A stretch of DNA of 64,000 nt from Oxalobacteraceae bacterium (GCA_010024875.1 RGFZ01000002.1:1-64000); one strand, 5' to 3'; positions 1-9,983 are shown, counted from the stretch's first letter. Translations and numbers: made by a program. Notes: generated from the sequence alone by a model not told the origin.

Positions 1-186
1 CTGGATGGTTACGATTGCAGGTCTGAGACAACGGCGCCCATTACGGTGTCTTATTTTTCCGGCTCGATGAGCAGTGGGAGCATTGTGTTTTCTTACACGG
101 TAAAAAACAGCGAACTTGAGTGGGAGCCGATCATTCCCTCTTCGCTCGGAGAAAAGCATTGGAAAATTGCATGCGGAAAAAACTGA
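1..186 (+). CDS. Surface-adhesin E-like protein, C-terminal fragment (5' end outside window)
   Basis: Open from the first base in frame 1 for 61 codons, ending in TGA at 184-186. The tail has a Cys near the start (DGYDC), a run of beta-strand-like residues, the pattern W-E-P-I-I-P-S-S-L-G-E and a final Cys (IACGKN). This two-cysteine tail with W..I.P.S.GE resembles small secreted surface-adhesin-E family proteins common in betaproteobacteria; that match is from memory of the family. The signal peptide and N-terminal half lie upstream of the window, so the assignment rests on about half a protein. Confidence 0.55.
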   Translation: MDGYDCRSETTAPITVSYFSGSMSSGSIVFSYTVKNSELEWEPIIPSSLGEKHWKIACGKN

Positions 187-384
187 GCTCTTCTTGCGGG
201 ACAACGTAGAGATCGCAACAGCACTGAACGGTTTCAGTACATTTCTGTCTTTGAAAGCTGACTTTTCGGGCATTTGGCTTCTGTTAGCGTATCTGCCTCT
301 GCGAGGTGGCGGTGAAAATAGATATCAAAAAAATAATTCTTGCGGGAGTTTGATGCCCAACTTAAATCACCAAAGGAGATAACA

Positions 385-744
385 ATGAAAAATAAAAATG
401 CGCTGCTTCTCGCTGCATTGTCTCTGGTCAGCGTGTGCGCCTCTGCTGCGGATGCGGTGACTGCCTGCCCAAAGAATTTCCATATCCTTGCTGAGGACGA
501 CAAGGCACGCGTACTGCATTTCACTCAGAAAAAAGGCGAAAGCTGCCCGATGCACTCACACCCGCATATCGCTGTCTACATCATCAAGCCGGGTCAGCCG
601 CTCACCTACAAGCTGCCTGACGGCAGCACCAAGGAAAGTCAGAAGCTGAAGGCGGGTGATGCATTCGTGCGTCCGGCCACTGAGCATGAGCATTTGGCGG
701 CTAAGGCAGATGTGGAGGCAATTATCGTTGAGTTCAAGCATTGA
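385..744 (+). CDS. Secreted cupin-domain protein
   Basis: 119 residues. The ATG at 385 follows a strong ribosome site (AAAGGAGAT, 372-380), so the longer reading from 340 is unlikely. Residues 1-21 are a signal peptide (positive start, hydrophobic core, Ala-Ser-Ala end), so the protein should be periplasmic. The rest is one small beta-barrel cupin: an H-x-H-x-H cluster (HSHPH) around residues 57-61, a glycine-rich turn (KAGDAF) and a late EHEH. These histidines could hold a metal. The substrate is unknown, and it could be a binding protein rather than an enzyme. It stands alone and is closed by a terminator. Confidence 0.75.
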   Translation: MKNKNALLLAALSLVSVCASAADAVTACPKNFHILAEDDKARVLHFTQKKGESCPMHSHPHIAVYIIKPGQPLTYKLPDGSTKESQKLKAGDAFVRPATEHEHLAAKADVEAIIVEFKH

Positions 745-770
745 ACAGAGGAGCGAGTATTCTCTGAGAA

Positions 771-796
771 AAGCCCCGGTGATCGGGGCTTTTTTT
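771..796 (+). terminator. Rho-independent terminator after the cupin gene
   Basis: AAGCCCCG and CGGGGCTT pair around a 5-base loop, followed by a run of T. It starts 26 bases after the cupin stop codon. Confidence 0.9.
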
Positions 797-826
797 GTGA
801 CTATGAGTCTTTTTCAAAAATTTTTT

Positions 827-870
827 AATCGGTAAGGAAATTTTTATCCTGCTTCGCTGCCTAACCGATT
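827..870 (+). promoter_or_regulatory. Imperfect inverted repeat upstream of the GGDEF-EAL gene
   Basis: Arms AATCGGTAAGG (827-837) and CCTAACCGATT (860-870) are complementary at 10 of 11 positions around a 22-base centre. It lies between the cupin terminator and the c-di-GMP gene that starts at 996. It has no T-run, so it is not a terminator. It may be an operator or a leader hairpin. The rest of 797-995 shows nothing I recognise. Confidence 0.35.
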
Positions 871-995
871 GGCATCCCGAAGTGAAATTCAATGACAAAA
901 GTAATCGACCAGCATAGCTGCGGGAGTCAACCGGGTGCCTAGTCTGACTCGTTATCTGCCTCGTTAATGAGCTGCTTGCTCGGAAATCTCTGCTG

Positions 996-3935
996 ATGAA
1001 TGCTCGTCTTACCGAACATCTTCGACATCTGTCGCTTGTGATCCAAGAGCACAGCAAGTCTTCATTAGTGCGCTATCTGACAGCACTTCTATTTTTCGGA
1101 GTGGCGCTCTCGACACGCTTTGCACTAGAGGATGTGTTTCCTCCGAAAAGTTTTCCATTCGCCACTTTCTTTCCAGCAGTGCTGTTGAGTGTTTACCTCG
1201 TCGGGCTGTGGCCGGGATTAGTGGTGTCTTTACTTAGTATTTTTTCAGCTTGGTATTTTTTTATCGAGCCAGTGGGTAATTTCTCTAATACCTCGCTATC
1301 TGATGTCGTTGGACTGATTTTTTTTAGCACAGCGCTATTCGTGATTTGTGTGATCATCAGTGTGATGAAAGATGCACTATCGCGACTACGCTCTACCAGT
1401 AATCAACTTCGTGCCAGTGAGGCGCAGGTTCGTGGCCTGATCGACAACTTGTTCGTCTTTGTCGGTGTTCTCGGTCTTGACGGTGTATTGCGTGAGATTA
1501 ATCAAGCGTCGTTGTTAGCCTCGGGTCTGAAGCGAGAGCACGTGCTGAAACGACCTTTATGGGACACACCCTGGTGGGTTGACGAAGGGGAGCGCAGAAA
1601 ACTCAGGGCAGCAGTACGGCGTGCGGCAAGCGGTGAATCGGTGCGATACGACGCGAAGCTGGATCATTTTGGCGCTGGGACGGCGACGATCGATATACAA
1701 GTGTCTCCTTTGCGGGAGCACAGTGGTGGAAAAATCTCTGCCTTGGTAATGAGCGGTGTGGATGTCAGCGCAAGAGTCTTGGCAATGTCAGATCTCGATC
1801 GCAGCCGTCACCAAGCACTGGCTACGGCTCAGCGTGCTGAGGGCGATCGACGGGTGATGGATGCGATGTTTAATGCGGTACCTGCATCCATCATATTGGC
1901 AGATGCGACTGGCAAGCTTCTGCGAATGAACTCTGCTACGCGAAATATCTGGGGTCTCGCTCCATTTTCGGGTTCGGTGAGTGGATACGCTGCATGGAAA
2001 GGCTGGTGGGCGGATGGATCGGAAAGGCATGGCAAGCCAATTGCACCGAACGAATGGGGCTTGGCGCGCGCCCTGCGCGGCGATCATTGTTCCGAGATTG
2101 TAGAGATAGAACCCTTCGGACAGCCGGGCACACGGCGCCTTACTTTGCTCTCGGCAGCGCCGATATGTGATGAAGTTGGCAGGGTCGAGGGCGGTGTGGT
2201 CGTGCAAGTGGACATAACCGATCGAATGGCTGCTGAGCAAGCGTTAAGAGAAAACGAGGTCAGGCTGGCACTTGCATTGAAGGCTAGCGGTACGGCAGTA
2301 TGGGAGATGGATGTTGCAGAAGGACGTATCATTCCTGCGGATGAGCAGTTGCTCAGGATGCTGGGGTATTGTCGCGATGAGCTGGGTACCTTGGAAGACT
2401 GGATACAGATCGTGCATGAAGATGATCAGCAGCGTCTGATCAGACTTGTCGATGCAGTGATCAGTGGTTCGCAAGAGAGCTACAGTCAAGAGCTGCGTTT
2501 CAGGTCAAAGGACGGCAGCTGGCGCTGGTTGCTGGCGCAGGCGATTGCTTCGCGCCGCGATACTAAGGGCAGGGCACTGCGGCTAGTTGGCGCAAACCGG
2601 GATATCACTGAAAGAAAAGCCTCCGAGCAGCGTATTCGTGATGCGGCATTACATGACCCACTGACCGGTCTGCCCAACCGCGCGCTGGTATTCGAATACG
2701 GCAGTCACCTGCTGGCGGGTGCTCAGCGTCGGCAGACTAGTGGTGCTTTGTTGTTCATCGACCTTGATCGCTTCAAGCCGATCAATGATATCTACGGTCA
2801 CCATGTTGGCGATAAAGTACTGCAGGAAGTCGCCAAGCGGCTGCTTGAGTGTACCCGCGAGGAAGATCTGGTGGGGCGATTGGCGGGCGATGAGTTTGTC
2901 ATCATGCTGCAGCCGCTGGAAAAATCGCTCCTGCGCACGGGTATCGTTGCTCAGCATGTGGTCGACAGAATCAGTCAATCGTTCCATATTGATACGCTGG
3001 AGCTTTCACTCACGCCATCCATCGGTATCAGCTATTACCCTCAGCACGCAGACAATGTCAGCTCACTGATCCATACGGCTGATCTGGCTATGTACCAGGC
3101 AAAGCAATCCGGGCGTGCAAAGTTTCAGGTGTACTCTCCCGAGCTGGATACCGTTGCCGAGGCTACTTACTCGGTTGAGGTGAGACTGAGAAAGGCGCTT
3201 AAGACGCACAGTTTTGTCTTGCACTATCAGCCCGTGATTGATATCGCCAGCGGCCAGGTCGTAGGAGCCGAGGCGCTGGTCCGGCTGGCGGATGACGATG
3301 TGCACACCGTCGGGCCGCAGCGCTTTATACCGATTGCGGAATCTTCTGGGCTGATTGCCGCACTGGGTGAGTGGGTGCTGTCCGAGGCCTGTCGCCAGCA
3401 TCTCGCATGGAAGAAGGAGGGGCTGCATATTCCGTTGGCGGTCAATGTATCGCCGCTGCAGTTCAGGCAGGCGGGATTTGCGGCCCGCTTGGGAGAAATT
3501 TTGGCTACTACCCAAGCCGATCCGGCCTCAATGCAGCTCGAAATCACGGAGAGCATGATCATGGAAAACGTGGATGAGGCTGTTCAGATCCTTGATGGCA
3601 TCAAGGAACTTGGGGTAAAGGTCGCACTGGACGATTTCGGCACTGGGTATTCCAGCCTGAGTCGGCTGTCGCGGCTACCGCTGGACACGCTGAAGGTCGA
3701 TCAGTCGTTCGTGCGCGGCATTGAGTGCGACGTCGGCAGTCGCGCGGTGACCGACGCGATCATTGCCCTCGGCCACAGTCTCCGGCTGGAGGTGATTGCC
3801 GAGGGCATTGAATCGGAAGGGTCGCTTCGCTACCTTCAAGATCAGGGTTGCCAACAGGCGCAAGGCTATTTGTTTAGCCCGCCCCTGCAGGCAGATGAAT
3901 TTACCCGCTGGTGTCGGGAGCGTCAGACAAGCTAG
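996..3935 (+). CDS. Membrane sensor c-di-GMP cyclase/phosphodiesterase (DUF4118-PAS-GGDEF-EAL)
   Basis: 979 residues. Residues about 25-130 hold four hydrophobic segments of the DUF4118/KdpD-like sensor type, followed by about three PAS units (about 145-260, 285-410, 420-545). A GGDEF domain (about 550-705) carries AGDEF at 630-634 with an inhibitory RxxD site (REED, 621-624) exactly five residues before it. An EAL domain (about 720-970) has the EAL triplet at 759-761, plus the DDFGTGYSS and AEGIE motifs needed for phosphodiesterase activity. Both domains therefore look potentially active; Ala for the first Gly of GGDEF is often tolerated. It would make or degrade c-di-GMP at the inner membrane in response to an unknown signal. 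It is a single-gene unit. Confidence 0.93.
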   Translation: MNARLTEHLRHLSLVIQEHSKSSLVRYLTALLFFGVALSTRFALEDVFPPKSFPFATFFPAVLLSVYLVGLWPGLVVSLLSIFSAWYFFIEPVGNFSNTSLSDVVGLIFFSTALFVICVIISVMKDALSRLRSTSNQLRASEAQVRGLIDNLFVFVGVLGLDGVLREINQASLLASGLKREHVLKRPLWDTPWWVDEGERRKLRAAVRRAASGESVRYDAKLDHFGAGTATIDIQVSPLREHSGGKISALVMSGVDVSARVLAMSDLDRSRHQALATAQRAEGDRRVMDAMFNAVPASIILADATGKLLRMNSATRNIWGLAPFSGSVSGYAAWKGWWADGSERHGKPIAPNEWGLARALRGDHCSEIVEIEPFGQPGTRRLTLLSAAPICDEVGRVEGGVVVQVDITDRMAAEQALRENEVRLALALKASGTAVWEMDVAEGRIIPADEQLLRMLGYCRDELGTLEDWIQIVHEDDQQRLIRLVDAVISGSQESYSQELRFRSKDGSWRWLLAQAIASRRDTKGRALRLVGANRDITERKASEQRIRDAALHDPLTGLPNRALVFEYGSHLLAGAQRRQTSGALLFIDLDRFKPINDIYGHHVGDKVLQEVAKRLLECTREEDLVGRLAGDEFVIMLQPLEKSLLRTGIVAQHVVDRISQSFHIDTLELSLTPSIGISYYPQHADNVSSLIHTADLAMYQAKQSGRAKFQVYSPELDTVAEATYSVEVRLRKALKTHSFVLHYQPVIDIASGQVVGAEALVRLADDDVHTVGPQRFIPIAESSGLIAALGEWVLSEACRQHLAWKKEGLHIPLAVNVSPLQFRQAGFAARLGEILATTQADPASMQLEITESMIMENVDEAVQILDGIKELGVKVALDDFGTGYSSLSRLSRLPLDTLKVDQSFVRGIECDVGSRAVTDAIIALGHSLRLEVIAEGIESEGSLRYLQDQGCQQAQGYLFSPPLQADEFTRWCRERQTS

Positions 3936-3949
3936 CTTGACGAGAAAGG

Positions 3950-4156
3950 TCAGGGCGTGCTGTTGCCGTCGTTACCGTGATCATCATGGCCCCCTTCATC
4001 TTGAGCGGTCTGCTCATTGATCCGATGTTCCAGGATTTTTTGGTCCTCATCAAATGAATCAATCAAGTTCTTGTAAGCGAGCCTGACTTCCATCGCCTCT
4101 GCGACGTTTTCATCTACCGGTGTGGGCGTGCGGTCGCGTTTCATTTTTTTCGTCAC
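3950..4156 (-). CDS. Small acidic hypothetical protein
   Basis: 68 residues read from a GTG at 4156-4154, preceded by GAGGAG at a good 7-base distance. The frame stays open further upstream, but without such a site. The protein starts basic (KKMKRDR), has a helix-prone middle (EAMEVRLAYKNLIDSF) and ends in a His/Asp-rich tail (DEGGHDDHGNDG). It has no signal peptide or membrane segment. It converges with the GGDEF-EAL gene, 14 bases away. I do not recognise it; the tail could bind metal but that is a guess. Confidence 0.5.
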   Translation of the reverse strand: MTKKMKRDRTPTPVDENVAEAMEVRLAYKNLIDSFDEDQKILEHRINEQTAQDEGGHDDHGNDGNSTP

Positions 4157-4190
4157 AGCGGGTCTCCTCGTTAAAGTTGTTGTGAATGCT

Positions 4191-4418
4191 TCAAGGACCG
4201 CAAGTCGTACCGACATGATTCGTCAGTTTGCCACGATCGGCGCAATAACGGCGAGCTTTGTCCCAAGCCTTGCCAGAAAAATTCAGGCTGAAATAAGAGT
4301 ACGAAAAACGATCGGCATGGGGACCCTCCGAGAGGGATGCACACCCGGCCAGCACGGCCACGGCAAGCCAGGCCCACAGAATCTGTGGGTGGTTGGCATT
4401 CTGGCATCGTAATATCAT
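4191..4418 (-). CDS. Small putative lipoprotein
   Basis: 75 residues. A hydrophobic segment ends in a lipobox (VLAGC, Cys at residue 26), which predicts signal peptidase II processing and a lipid anchor. The 49-residue mature part is polar and contains two Cys. The open frame extends upstream to 4544, but only the ATG at 4418 puts the lipobox at the usual depth. No strong ribosome site is visible. It lies just upstream of the 68-residue gene on the same strand. Function unknown. Confidence 0.5.
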   Translation of the reverse strand: MILRCQNANHPQILWAWLAVAVLAGCASLSEGPHADRFSYSYFSLNFSGKAWDKARRYCADRGKLTNHVGTTCGP

Positions 4419-4615
4419 GGCGGCTGGGCTCGAAAAATCGGATGTTGTGCCGACGATAGTCACTATATTGCCATGCCTCTGCCGACGCGCCGCAATCTGA
4501 GCGAGGGTCTCTGGCAGAGCGTCCCGGATCGGGACTGTTATCATTGGGCCGTCAGATTACGATCGTGACAGTGGGTCGGGCGACACGTCCGACACAGGAT
4601 TTCACAGGAATGCAG

Positions 4616-5026
4616 ATGAATGCTAAAGATTTCGCCAGACTTTTCGGCGGCTTTGCGACAGAGAAGCGAGTCCGGTTGATCCGGGCGTTGCTGGATGCGG
4701 GTCCGTCCGGCCTCAGTCTGCTGGAGCTGTCGCGCAAGACCGAGCTTTCCGTCATCGACATTGGCATCACGGCCGAGGCGCTGCTACTGTTGGACCTGAT
4801 CGATATTGAGATCAAGGGCGAGAACAAAGTGCTGAAGGCGAATTCCCAGTTGGTGCGATCCGTCTTCGAGAAGTCCTACTATGCTTTCGGCTCGGGTCGT
4901 GACAAGCCGCATGAGCCCGACCCTGAGCCTGAGGCAGAGCCACAGACCGATACCGACGCGGCAACCGCAGAAGTCAGCGGCACGGCGACAGAGTCCGGCG
5001 CTGAGGCAGAAAAGACCGCTCCCTGA
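4616..5026 (+). CDS. Winged-helix (ArsR-like) regulator-type protein with acidic tail
   Basis: 136 residues from the ATG at 4616, which has AGGA six bases upstream; in-frame starts at 4544 and 4610 are less likely. Residues about 10-85 read as an ArsR-type winged helix: a helix with EKRVRLIRALL, a helix-turn-helix (LSLLELSRKTELS) and a beta wing. The last 40 residues are low-complexity Glu/Pro/Thr/Ala. There are no clustered Cys or His, so it is not an obvious metal sensor. It is followed after 13 bases by a small membrane protein gene on the same strand and could be co-transcribed with it. Confidence 0.65.
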   Translation: MNAKDFARLFGGFATEKRVRLIRALLDAGPSGLSLLELSRKTELSVIDIGITAEALLLLDLIDIEIKGENKVLKANSQLVRSVFEKSYYAFGSGRDKPHEPDPEPEAEPQTDTDAATAEVSGTATESGAEAEKTAP

Positions 5027-5039
5027 CCCTCCTTAGCTG

Positions 5040-5408
5040 ATGCGCAAACCCCTCACCCTGCTGTTCACTCTGGTGGTCATTTTGCTTTTGTGCTTGGCTG
5101 CTTATACCTGGCTGGTGCTGAACTGGTCCTACTCCTCCGGTGAGCGTGCGGGATTGCTGCAAAAATTTTCCAGGAAGGGCTGGGTCTGCAAGACTTGGGA
5201 GGGGGAGTTGATGCTGACGGCGATGCCGGGTGCCATTCCGGAGAAATTCGAGTTCACCGTGCGTGACGATCAACTCGCGGCCGAGCTGTCCGCGAATGCT
5301 GGTAAAAAAATCGTTCTCAGCTATTCCCAGCACAAAGGCTTGCCCAGTTCCTGCTTCGGTGACACCGAATACTTTGCTCAGCAGATGCAGCAATTTCAGG
5401 ATCAGTAA
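5040..5408 (+). CDS. Small single-span membrane protein
   Basis: 122 residues with one N-terminal transmembrane helix (about 7-28) and a soluble domain that has two Cys (CKTW and SSCFGD). The topology suggests an inner-membrane anchor with a periplasmic domain. Similar small proteins occur in betaproteobacteria, sometimes with misleading enzyme names; nothing here supports an enzymatic role. It lies 13 bases after the winged-helix gene and converges on the hlyD-like gene. Confidence 0.6.
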   Translation: MRKPLTLLFTLVVILLLCLAAYTWLVLNWSYSSGERAGLLQKFSRKGWVCKTWEGELMLTAMPGAIPEKFEFTVRDDQLAAELSANAGKKIVLSYSQHKGLPSSCFGDTEYFAQQMQQFQDQ

Positions 5409-5444
5409 AAACGGTGTTTCGGGGCGCGCTCACCCTGATTTTCG

Positions 5445-6644
5445 CTAGCGCTGCAGTGGCTTTATCCGATCGCCGTTTTTGAGCGAAGGGGGCGGGTAGA
5501 CAATCACTTCAGTACCGGTTGGGGTGCCGCGTTGGGGTTCATCACGCAGCCAGGCTTGTCGCCCGTTGCGGGCAACGACATCGACCTCTTGCAGCACAGC
5601 CCTTCCGGCATGGACCATGAAAAGTGCATGCTTTGAGCCGTAAGGAAAAATCGCGCCGATTGGCGCGGTGAGTGCGCCATCGGTAACTTGCACCGGGATG
5701 CGTACGTCGACACGGAAACGATCGCCTAGTGTCTGCCTGTGCTCGAGCGGCGAGAGAATATCGAGTACGACGTTCACCCGCTGCTCTTCCACGCCCAGAG
5801 CGGATACTTTAGTGATAGCCGAGGGCTCAATGCGGCGGACGCTGGCGCGCAATGCGCCTCCCCCCCAGTTCAGCAGTTCGGCCACCATGCCTTCGCGCAC
5901 CTGCGTCGCATCTTCGGTGAGCAGGTCGACAACCACTTCCAGTTGTTGGGTGTCGCCGATCTCGACAATGGGCGTGCCCATTACGACGACATTCTCGCTT
6001 TGCAGCGGCAGACGCAGTACCTTTCCATTGACGGGAGACCTGATAGCCCGGGTAGCCCCGGAGGCGCGCGCCGGTTTTGACGATGCACGAAGGACGGCTT
6101 CAGCCTCGGCCAGCGTGTGTAGCGCGACCTGTGCCTGATGTTGCGCACTTTGGAACTCCTTCTCGCGCAAGCTCTGCGCCAGCCGCACCGTGTCTCGCTG
6201 CGCGGCAGAGATGAAATGCTGCTGGTACAGTTGTTCGCTGCGTTGGGTATCCGATTGTGCCTGTTGCAGCGCTGCCTGTGCGCGTTCGACGGCTGTTTTG
6301 GCGACAAGCATCTGTGCCTGAAGGGATAGTACGTGTTCGCGCTGTGTCTGTACATCCCGTTCATTGAGCAGTGCGGGTGATACGGGCCGTAGATATGCAA
6401 TCACATCACCTTGACGAACCGTATCGCCTTCTTTCAGCGACAGGCGTTCCATCTGCCCAGTCAGCGGTGCCGAGACGATATAGCGATCACGAAGCTGCGT
6501 CCAGCCGTCATTTTCCACGCTGCGCTCGAACCGACCCCGTTGCAGCTTTTCAGTTTCAACCTCTAGTGGGCGCGGCGAGAATGCCCAGAGCATCACGCCA
6601 AGAATGAGCAACGCGAGGAGACTGTAAAGAACTTTTCTATTCAC
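5445..6644 (-). CDS. HlyD-family periplasmic adaptor of an ABC efflux system
   Basis: 399 residues. One N-terminal membrane anchor (about 5-24), a lipoyl/barrel-sandwich half (DGWTQLRDR...SAPLTGQ), a long coiled-coil hairpin (about 105-190, rich in Gln, Ala and Arg), the second barrel half (RSPVNGKV) and a C-terminal beta-barrel domain. Membrane-fusion proteins of this type link an inner-membrane transporter to an outer-membrane channel. It is the last gene of a three-gene minus-strand operon after the permease (27-base gap). No outer-membrane TolC-type gene is nearby. The substrate is not evident. Confidence 0.9.
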   Translation of the reverse strand: MNRKVLYSLLALLILGVMLWAFSPRPLEVETEKLQRGRFERSVENDGWTQLRDRYIVSAPLTGQMERLSLKEGDTVRQGDVIAYLRPVSPALLNERDVQTQREHVLSLQAQMLVAKTAVERAQAALQQAQSDTQRSEQLYQQHFISAAQRDTVRLAQSLREKEFQSAQHQAQVALHTLAEAEAVLRASSKPARASGATRAIRSPVNGKVLRLPLQSENVVVMGTPIVEIGDTQQLEVVVDLLTEDATQVREGMVAELLNWGGGALRASVRRIEPSAITKVSALGVEEQRVNVVLDILSPLEHRQTLGDRFRVDVRIPVQVTDGALTAPIGAIFPYGSKHALFMVHAGRAVLQEVDVVARNGRQAWLRDEPQRGTPTGTEVIVYPPPSLKNGDRIKPLQR

Positions 6645-6671
6645 TGGGTTCAGAAAATTATTTGATCATAT

Positions 6672-9044
6672 TCAGTCATGCGCCTTGAGCACGGCTACCA
6701 GATCAAGCGCAGCAATACGACGAGCGACGATCCCGGCACTCACAGCGGCAGCAAGCGCAATACACAGTGCCGCATAGGCATAGGTGGGTGCACGTATCAC
6801 GAGGGCGAAGTAGAACTCTTCTGTCTTTGTCATCTGTACGATGGTCGAGGCGAGCAAATAGCCTCCGATCAGACCGAGTGGCAGTGCGGCTACCATCGCG
6901 ATGCCGAGTTCACCGAGCAGCAAAGCAGACACTTCGCCTCGAGTAAAGCCGAGCACGCGCAGACTGGCTAGCTCCCACGATCGCTCTGCCAGCGCGATTC
7001 GTGCCTGGTTGTAGACCACGCCAATCGCGATCACAGTAGCAAACAGCGTCAGCACGGTGCTGATGATCAGCAGATTGCGTGCAGTAATGCTTTCGATATT
7101 TGCCAGCATCACAGCCTTACTGATGGCCATCGCTACTTGCGGTATGTGTCGCAATTTCTCTAAAAGTGCAGGTTCACTGCCGCGCTGTACCGTCAGTGTC
7201 AGCTGGTTTACCACATTGCCTTCGTGCACAAGATGGTTGAGGCTACGCCTTTCCATATACGCGCTCATACCCATCATTTCGCGAACAGTCGCTATGACGA
7301 TCAGATTCATCGTGCGACGCTCGCCTTCCTGAACTTCCATGCTGACTGCATCACCAGGCTTTACGTGGAGTCTTTCTGCTAGACGATCAGTGAGCAGCAG
7401 TCCGCCCACGGGCGGTGCATAAGCGCGGCGCTCGACGTCCAGGATGCGGTGCAGTTGTGGCTGCTCGACTTTGCCCTGAATCATGCCGCGCCACTCGTGG
7501 CGTGCATGTACCAGTCGGACATTGATATTGCGCGAGGTTTCTACTGCGGTGACTTCGGGCAGATGAGCAAACAGCGCAGCCACTGTCGCAGGCCGTGGAT
7601 CGATCAAATACACAGAAACATCGCCGCGCAACGCATGCCGGAACTGAGTATCGATCAGCATTGCGATCGAATCTCGCGAGAAGGTGCCAGCGATCAGCAC
7701 GGCCATTGAGGCCATGATGCCGACGATGGTAAATACACTTTGCCAGCGATGGCGGTGCATATTACGCAAGATCATCCGCAGACCGGTGGAGAGCTTCAGT
7801 CGTTGTGCAAGCGGTTCGATCAAGGATCGTCGATACATGCCCGGTGAAGGTGGGCGCATCGCCTCAGCCGGAGACAGATGCATGACCGCGTGCAGCGCAC
7901 CCCATGCCGCGACCGTTCCCGTGAGCAGCGTAGCAAGAAAGGCGATGAGTATCAGTTCTGCGCGAACCTGATAAACAAATGCGGGGAAATGAAATATCTG
8001 CTGATACAGTACTGTCAGCTGCTGGCCGAGCCAGTAGCCCACCACCACGCCGGTAATTACGCCAGCCAGTACGATCAGTGCTACTTGCTTGAGGTAATGC
8101 AGAGTGATACGGAGGTTGTCGTAGCCGAGTGCCTTGAGTACAGCGATCTGCTCGCGCTGCAATGTGATCTGCCGACCCAGCACGACATTGAGTAAAAAGG
8201 CGGCGACAGCGAGGAAGATTGACGGTAAAACCGTACCCATCACGCGCTGTTCACGTATTTCAGCATCGAGCATTTTGTGAGACATGTGCTCGCTGCGGCC
8301 ATAGGCCCGCGATCCGCCAAAGGGTGTCATCAGACGGCTTACTTCATCGATGACTTGTGCTTCAGACGCGCCTGGGGCGAGTCGTATGGCCAGATGATTG
8401 AATGCACCTTCCATGTCGCTGGCTCGCGCAAGTGACTTTTCGTCTATCCAGAACACACCGAAGCCACGCAGATCAGGCGCTCCAATCAGTCCAGCGAACA
8501 AGGTGTCCGGCGAAAGTGCAATGCCGGCCACCAGCAAGTCCTGGCGTTTGCCATTCAACAGCATAGAAATTTCATCACCTGGCTTTAGCTGGCGTGCATG
8601 TGCGAAGCCCTCTGACACCAGAACTTCGAGCCGATCTGTCATCGAGCCGCCCGTAATGCCGATCATCCTGCCAGTGCGCAAATAAACCTGATTCAGCTCG
8701 GGTAGCTGGCGCGGGTTGATTCCAACCATCCGACCCGTAATGGGGTCAGATACGCCGGGCAGATCGATTTGTGCCAGCATACTGACGGAGGCCTCGACCT
8801 TTGCCACGCCCGATAATTCGGCTATGCGCACCACCAGCTGCAGCGGAGCGCGTTTGAGGTCACCGAATACATCTGCGAAGTGATGGCGGACATAGGCAAG
8901 ATGGCGCGACGCAGCCAGAGAGTCCTGCGCGCTGTAGGTGGTGATAAAGCCTGCGACAGCGCTTGCCACAACCAGCGCAAGGGTCATGGCCTGGCTGCGG
9001 ATCCGCCATAGATCGCGCAGCATTTTGCGATCCAATGACCTCAC
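6672..9044 (-). CDS. ABC transporter permease, duplicated FtsX/MacB type
   Basis: 790 residues. It has an N-terminal helix (about 18-36), a large extracytoplasmic domain (about 40-260), three helices (about 270-390), a second anchor helix (about 435), a second extracytoplasmic domain and three final helices (about 655-785). This is the duplicated FtsX arrangement found in lipoprotein and small-molecule exporters. Its start overlaps the ATPase stop by four bases, which implies translational coupling. With the HlyD adaptor it should form a tripartite exporter of the MacAB/YbhFSR class; the substrate is unknown. Confidence 0.92.
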   Translation of the reverse strand: MRSLDRKMLRDLWRIRSQAMTLALVVASAVAGFITTYSAQDSLAASRHLAYVRHHFADVFGDLKRAPLQLVVRIAELSGVAKVEASVSMLAQIDLPGVSDPITGRMVGINPRQLPELNQVYLRTGRMIGITGGSMTDRLEVLVSEGFAHARQLKPGDEISMLLNGKRQDLLVAGIALSPDTLFAGLIGAPDLRGFGVFWIDEKSLARASDMEGAFNHLAIRLAPGASEAQVIDEVSRLMTPFGGSRAYGRSEHMSHKMLDAEIREQRVMGTVLPSIFLAVAAFLLNVVLGRQITLQREQIAVLKALGYDNLRITLHYLKQVALIVLAGVITGVVVGYWLGQQLTVLYQQIFHFPAFVYQVRAELILIAFLATLLTGTVAAWGALHAVMHLSPAEAMRPPSPGMYRRSLIEPLAQRLKLSTGLRMILRNMHRHRWQSVFTIVGIMASMAVLIAGTFSRDSIAMLIDTQFRHALRGDVSVYLIDPRPATVAALFAHLPEVTAVETSRNINVRLVHARHEWRGMIQGKVEQPQLHRILDVERRAYAPPVGGLLLTDRLAERLHVKPGDAVSMEVQEGERRTMNLIVIATVREMMGMSAYMERRSLNHLVHEGNVVNQLTLTVQRGSEPALLEKLRHIPQVAMAISKAVMLANIESITARNLLIISTVLTLFATVIAIGVVYNQARIALAERSWELASLRVLGFTRGEVSALLLGELGIAMVAALPLGLIGGYLLASTIVQMTKTEEFYFALVIRAPTYAYAALCIALAAAVSAGIVARRIAALDLVAVLKAHD

Positions 9045-9742
9045 CAGGAGAGCTCCGAGGGCAGGAGTTTTTTCTCCGGTATTGCGATACGCTGTATCCG
9101 TCCATCGCCCATGTACAGCACGCGATCAGCCATGCCAGCTATGGCGGCATTGTGCGTGATCACGAGGGTGGTAGTGCCCATCGTACGATTGATTGTATTG
9201 ATCACTTCGAGCACTTGCTTACCCGTCTGATAGTCGAGTGCCCCGGTGGGCTCGTCACACAACAGTACGTCTGGCTGTTTGGCGATGGCACGCGCGATGG
9301 CGACGCGCTGCTGCTCACCGCCAGAGAGTTGAGACGGAAAATGATCCTTGCGTTCGCCCAAACCGACACGATCGAGTGCCTCCTCGGCCGTTAGGGGATG
9401 CGAGGCAATATCCGTTACCAGTTGGACGTTTTCGCGAGCAGTCAGGCTAGGGATCAGATTGTAGAATTGGAAGACAAAGCCCACATGCTCGCGACGGTAT
9501 CGAGTCAGCTCGTCATCGCTGGCGTCTTCAAGACGATGGTCTGCAAAACGGGCGCTACCGCTACTGGGACGATCCAGTCCGCCGAGTATGTTCAAGAGTG
9601 TGGATTTACCGCTACCGGAGGGACCCAGGAGCACAATGAATTCGCCACGGTAGATATCCAGATCCACGCCGTCCAGTGCGATGACCGTGGTATCGCCCAT
9701 CGTGTAAGTTTTTCCCAGTCCGCGCGTGACGAATACCGGCAC
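9041..9742 (-). CDS. ABC transporter ATP-binding protein (MacB/LolD class)
   Basis: 233 residues from a GTG at 9742. The frame stays open to 9925, but the extra 61 residues match no known ATPase start and overlap the intergenic repeat, so I take the GTG, just before [12 protein letters not shown]. Motifs in order: Walker [11 protein letters not shown]-loop VFQFYNL, signature LSGGEQQR, Walker [13 protein letters not shown], and H-loop ITHN. It is the first gene of the exporter operon and powers the 790-residue permease. The start choice is the only uncertain part. Confidence 0.9.
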   Translation of the reverse strand: MPVFVTRGLGKTYTMGDTTVIALDGVDLDIYRGEFIVLLGPSGSGKSTLLNILGGLDRPSSGSARFADHRLEDASDDELTRYRREHVGFVFQFYNLIPSLTARENVQLVTDIASHPLTAEEALDRVGLGERKDHFPSQLSGGEQQRVAIARAIAKQPDVLLCDEPTGALDYQTGKQVLEVINTINRTMGTTTLVITHNAAIAGMADRVLYMGDGRIQRIAIPEKKLLPSELSW

Positions 9743-9879
9743 GCTCGGCAGGTCAGAGCCGGCACGCACCCGTTGTCCTGTCGGTGGCTTGCTTGAAAGA
9801 CATATCGCATGAGCATAAGGAAACAGCCTGTCCAGACCTTGAGCGATCACAAGCCCAGCGTCAGGGAGATACGGGATAA

Positions 9880-9983
9880 ATCCACGTTTTATGGCGAGCC
9901 GGCGTAGCTCTGGGGTGTGTGGCACAGCAAAATCAAGGGCTTATCGCAGTTAACTCCGCGAATAAAGTTTCCGCTTTATTGAA
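9880..9983 (+). repeat. 104-bp imperfect direct repeat, copy A
   Basis: Aligns without gaps to 13135-13238 at about 73% identity by eye. Best-kept blocks: the first 25 bases (22 identical), AAAATCA-x-GGGCTT-x-TCGCA, and AAGTTTCCG-x-TTTAT. It lies between the ABC exporter operon and the secreted-protein gene at 10054. Confidence 0.65.

Noticed and set aside
797..995. c-di-GMP riboswitch before the GGDEF-EAL gene
   Set aside because: The conserved GEMM core elements are not present; only an inverted repeat is seen.
9743..9925. N-terminal extension of the ABC ATPase
   Set aside because: The residues do not resemble any ATPase start and run into the intergenic repeat; a GTG at 9742 fits the family.
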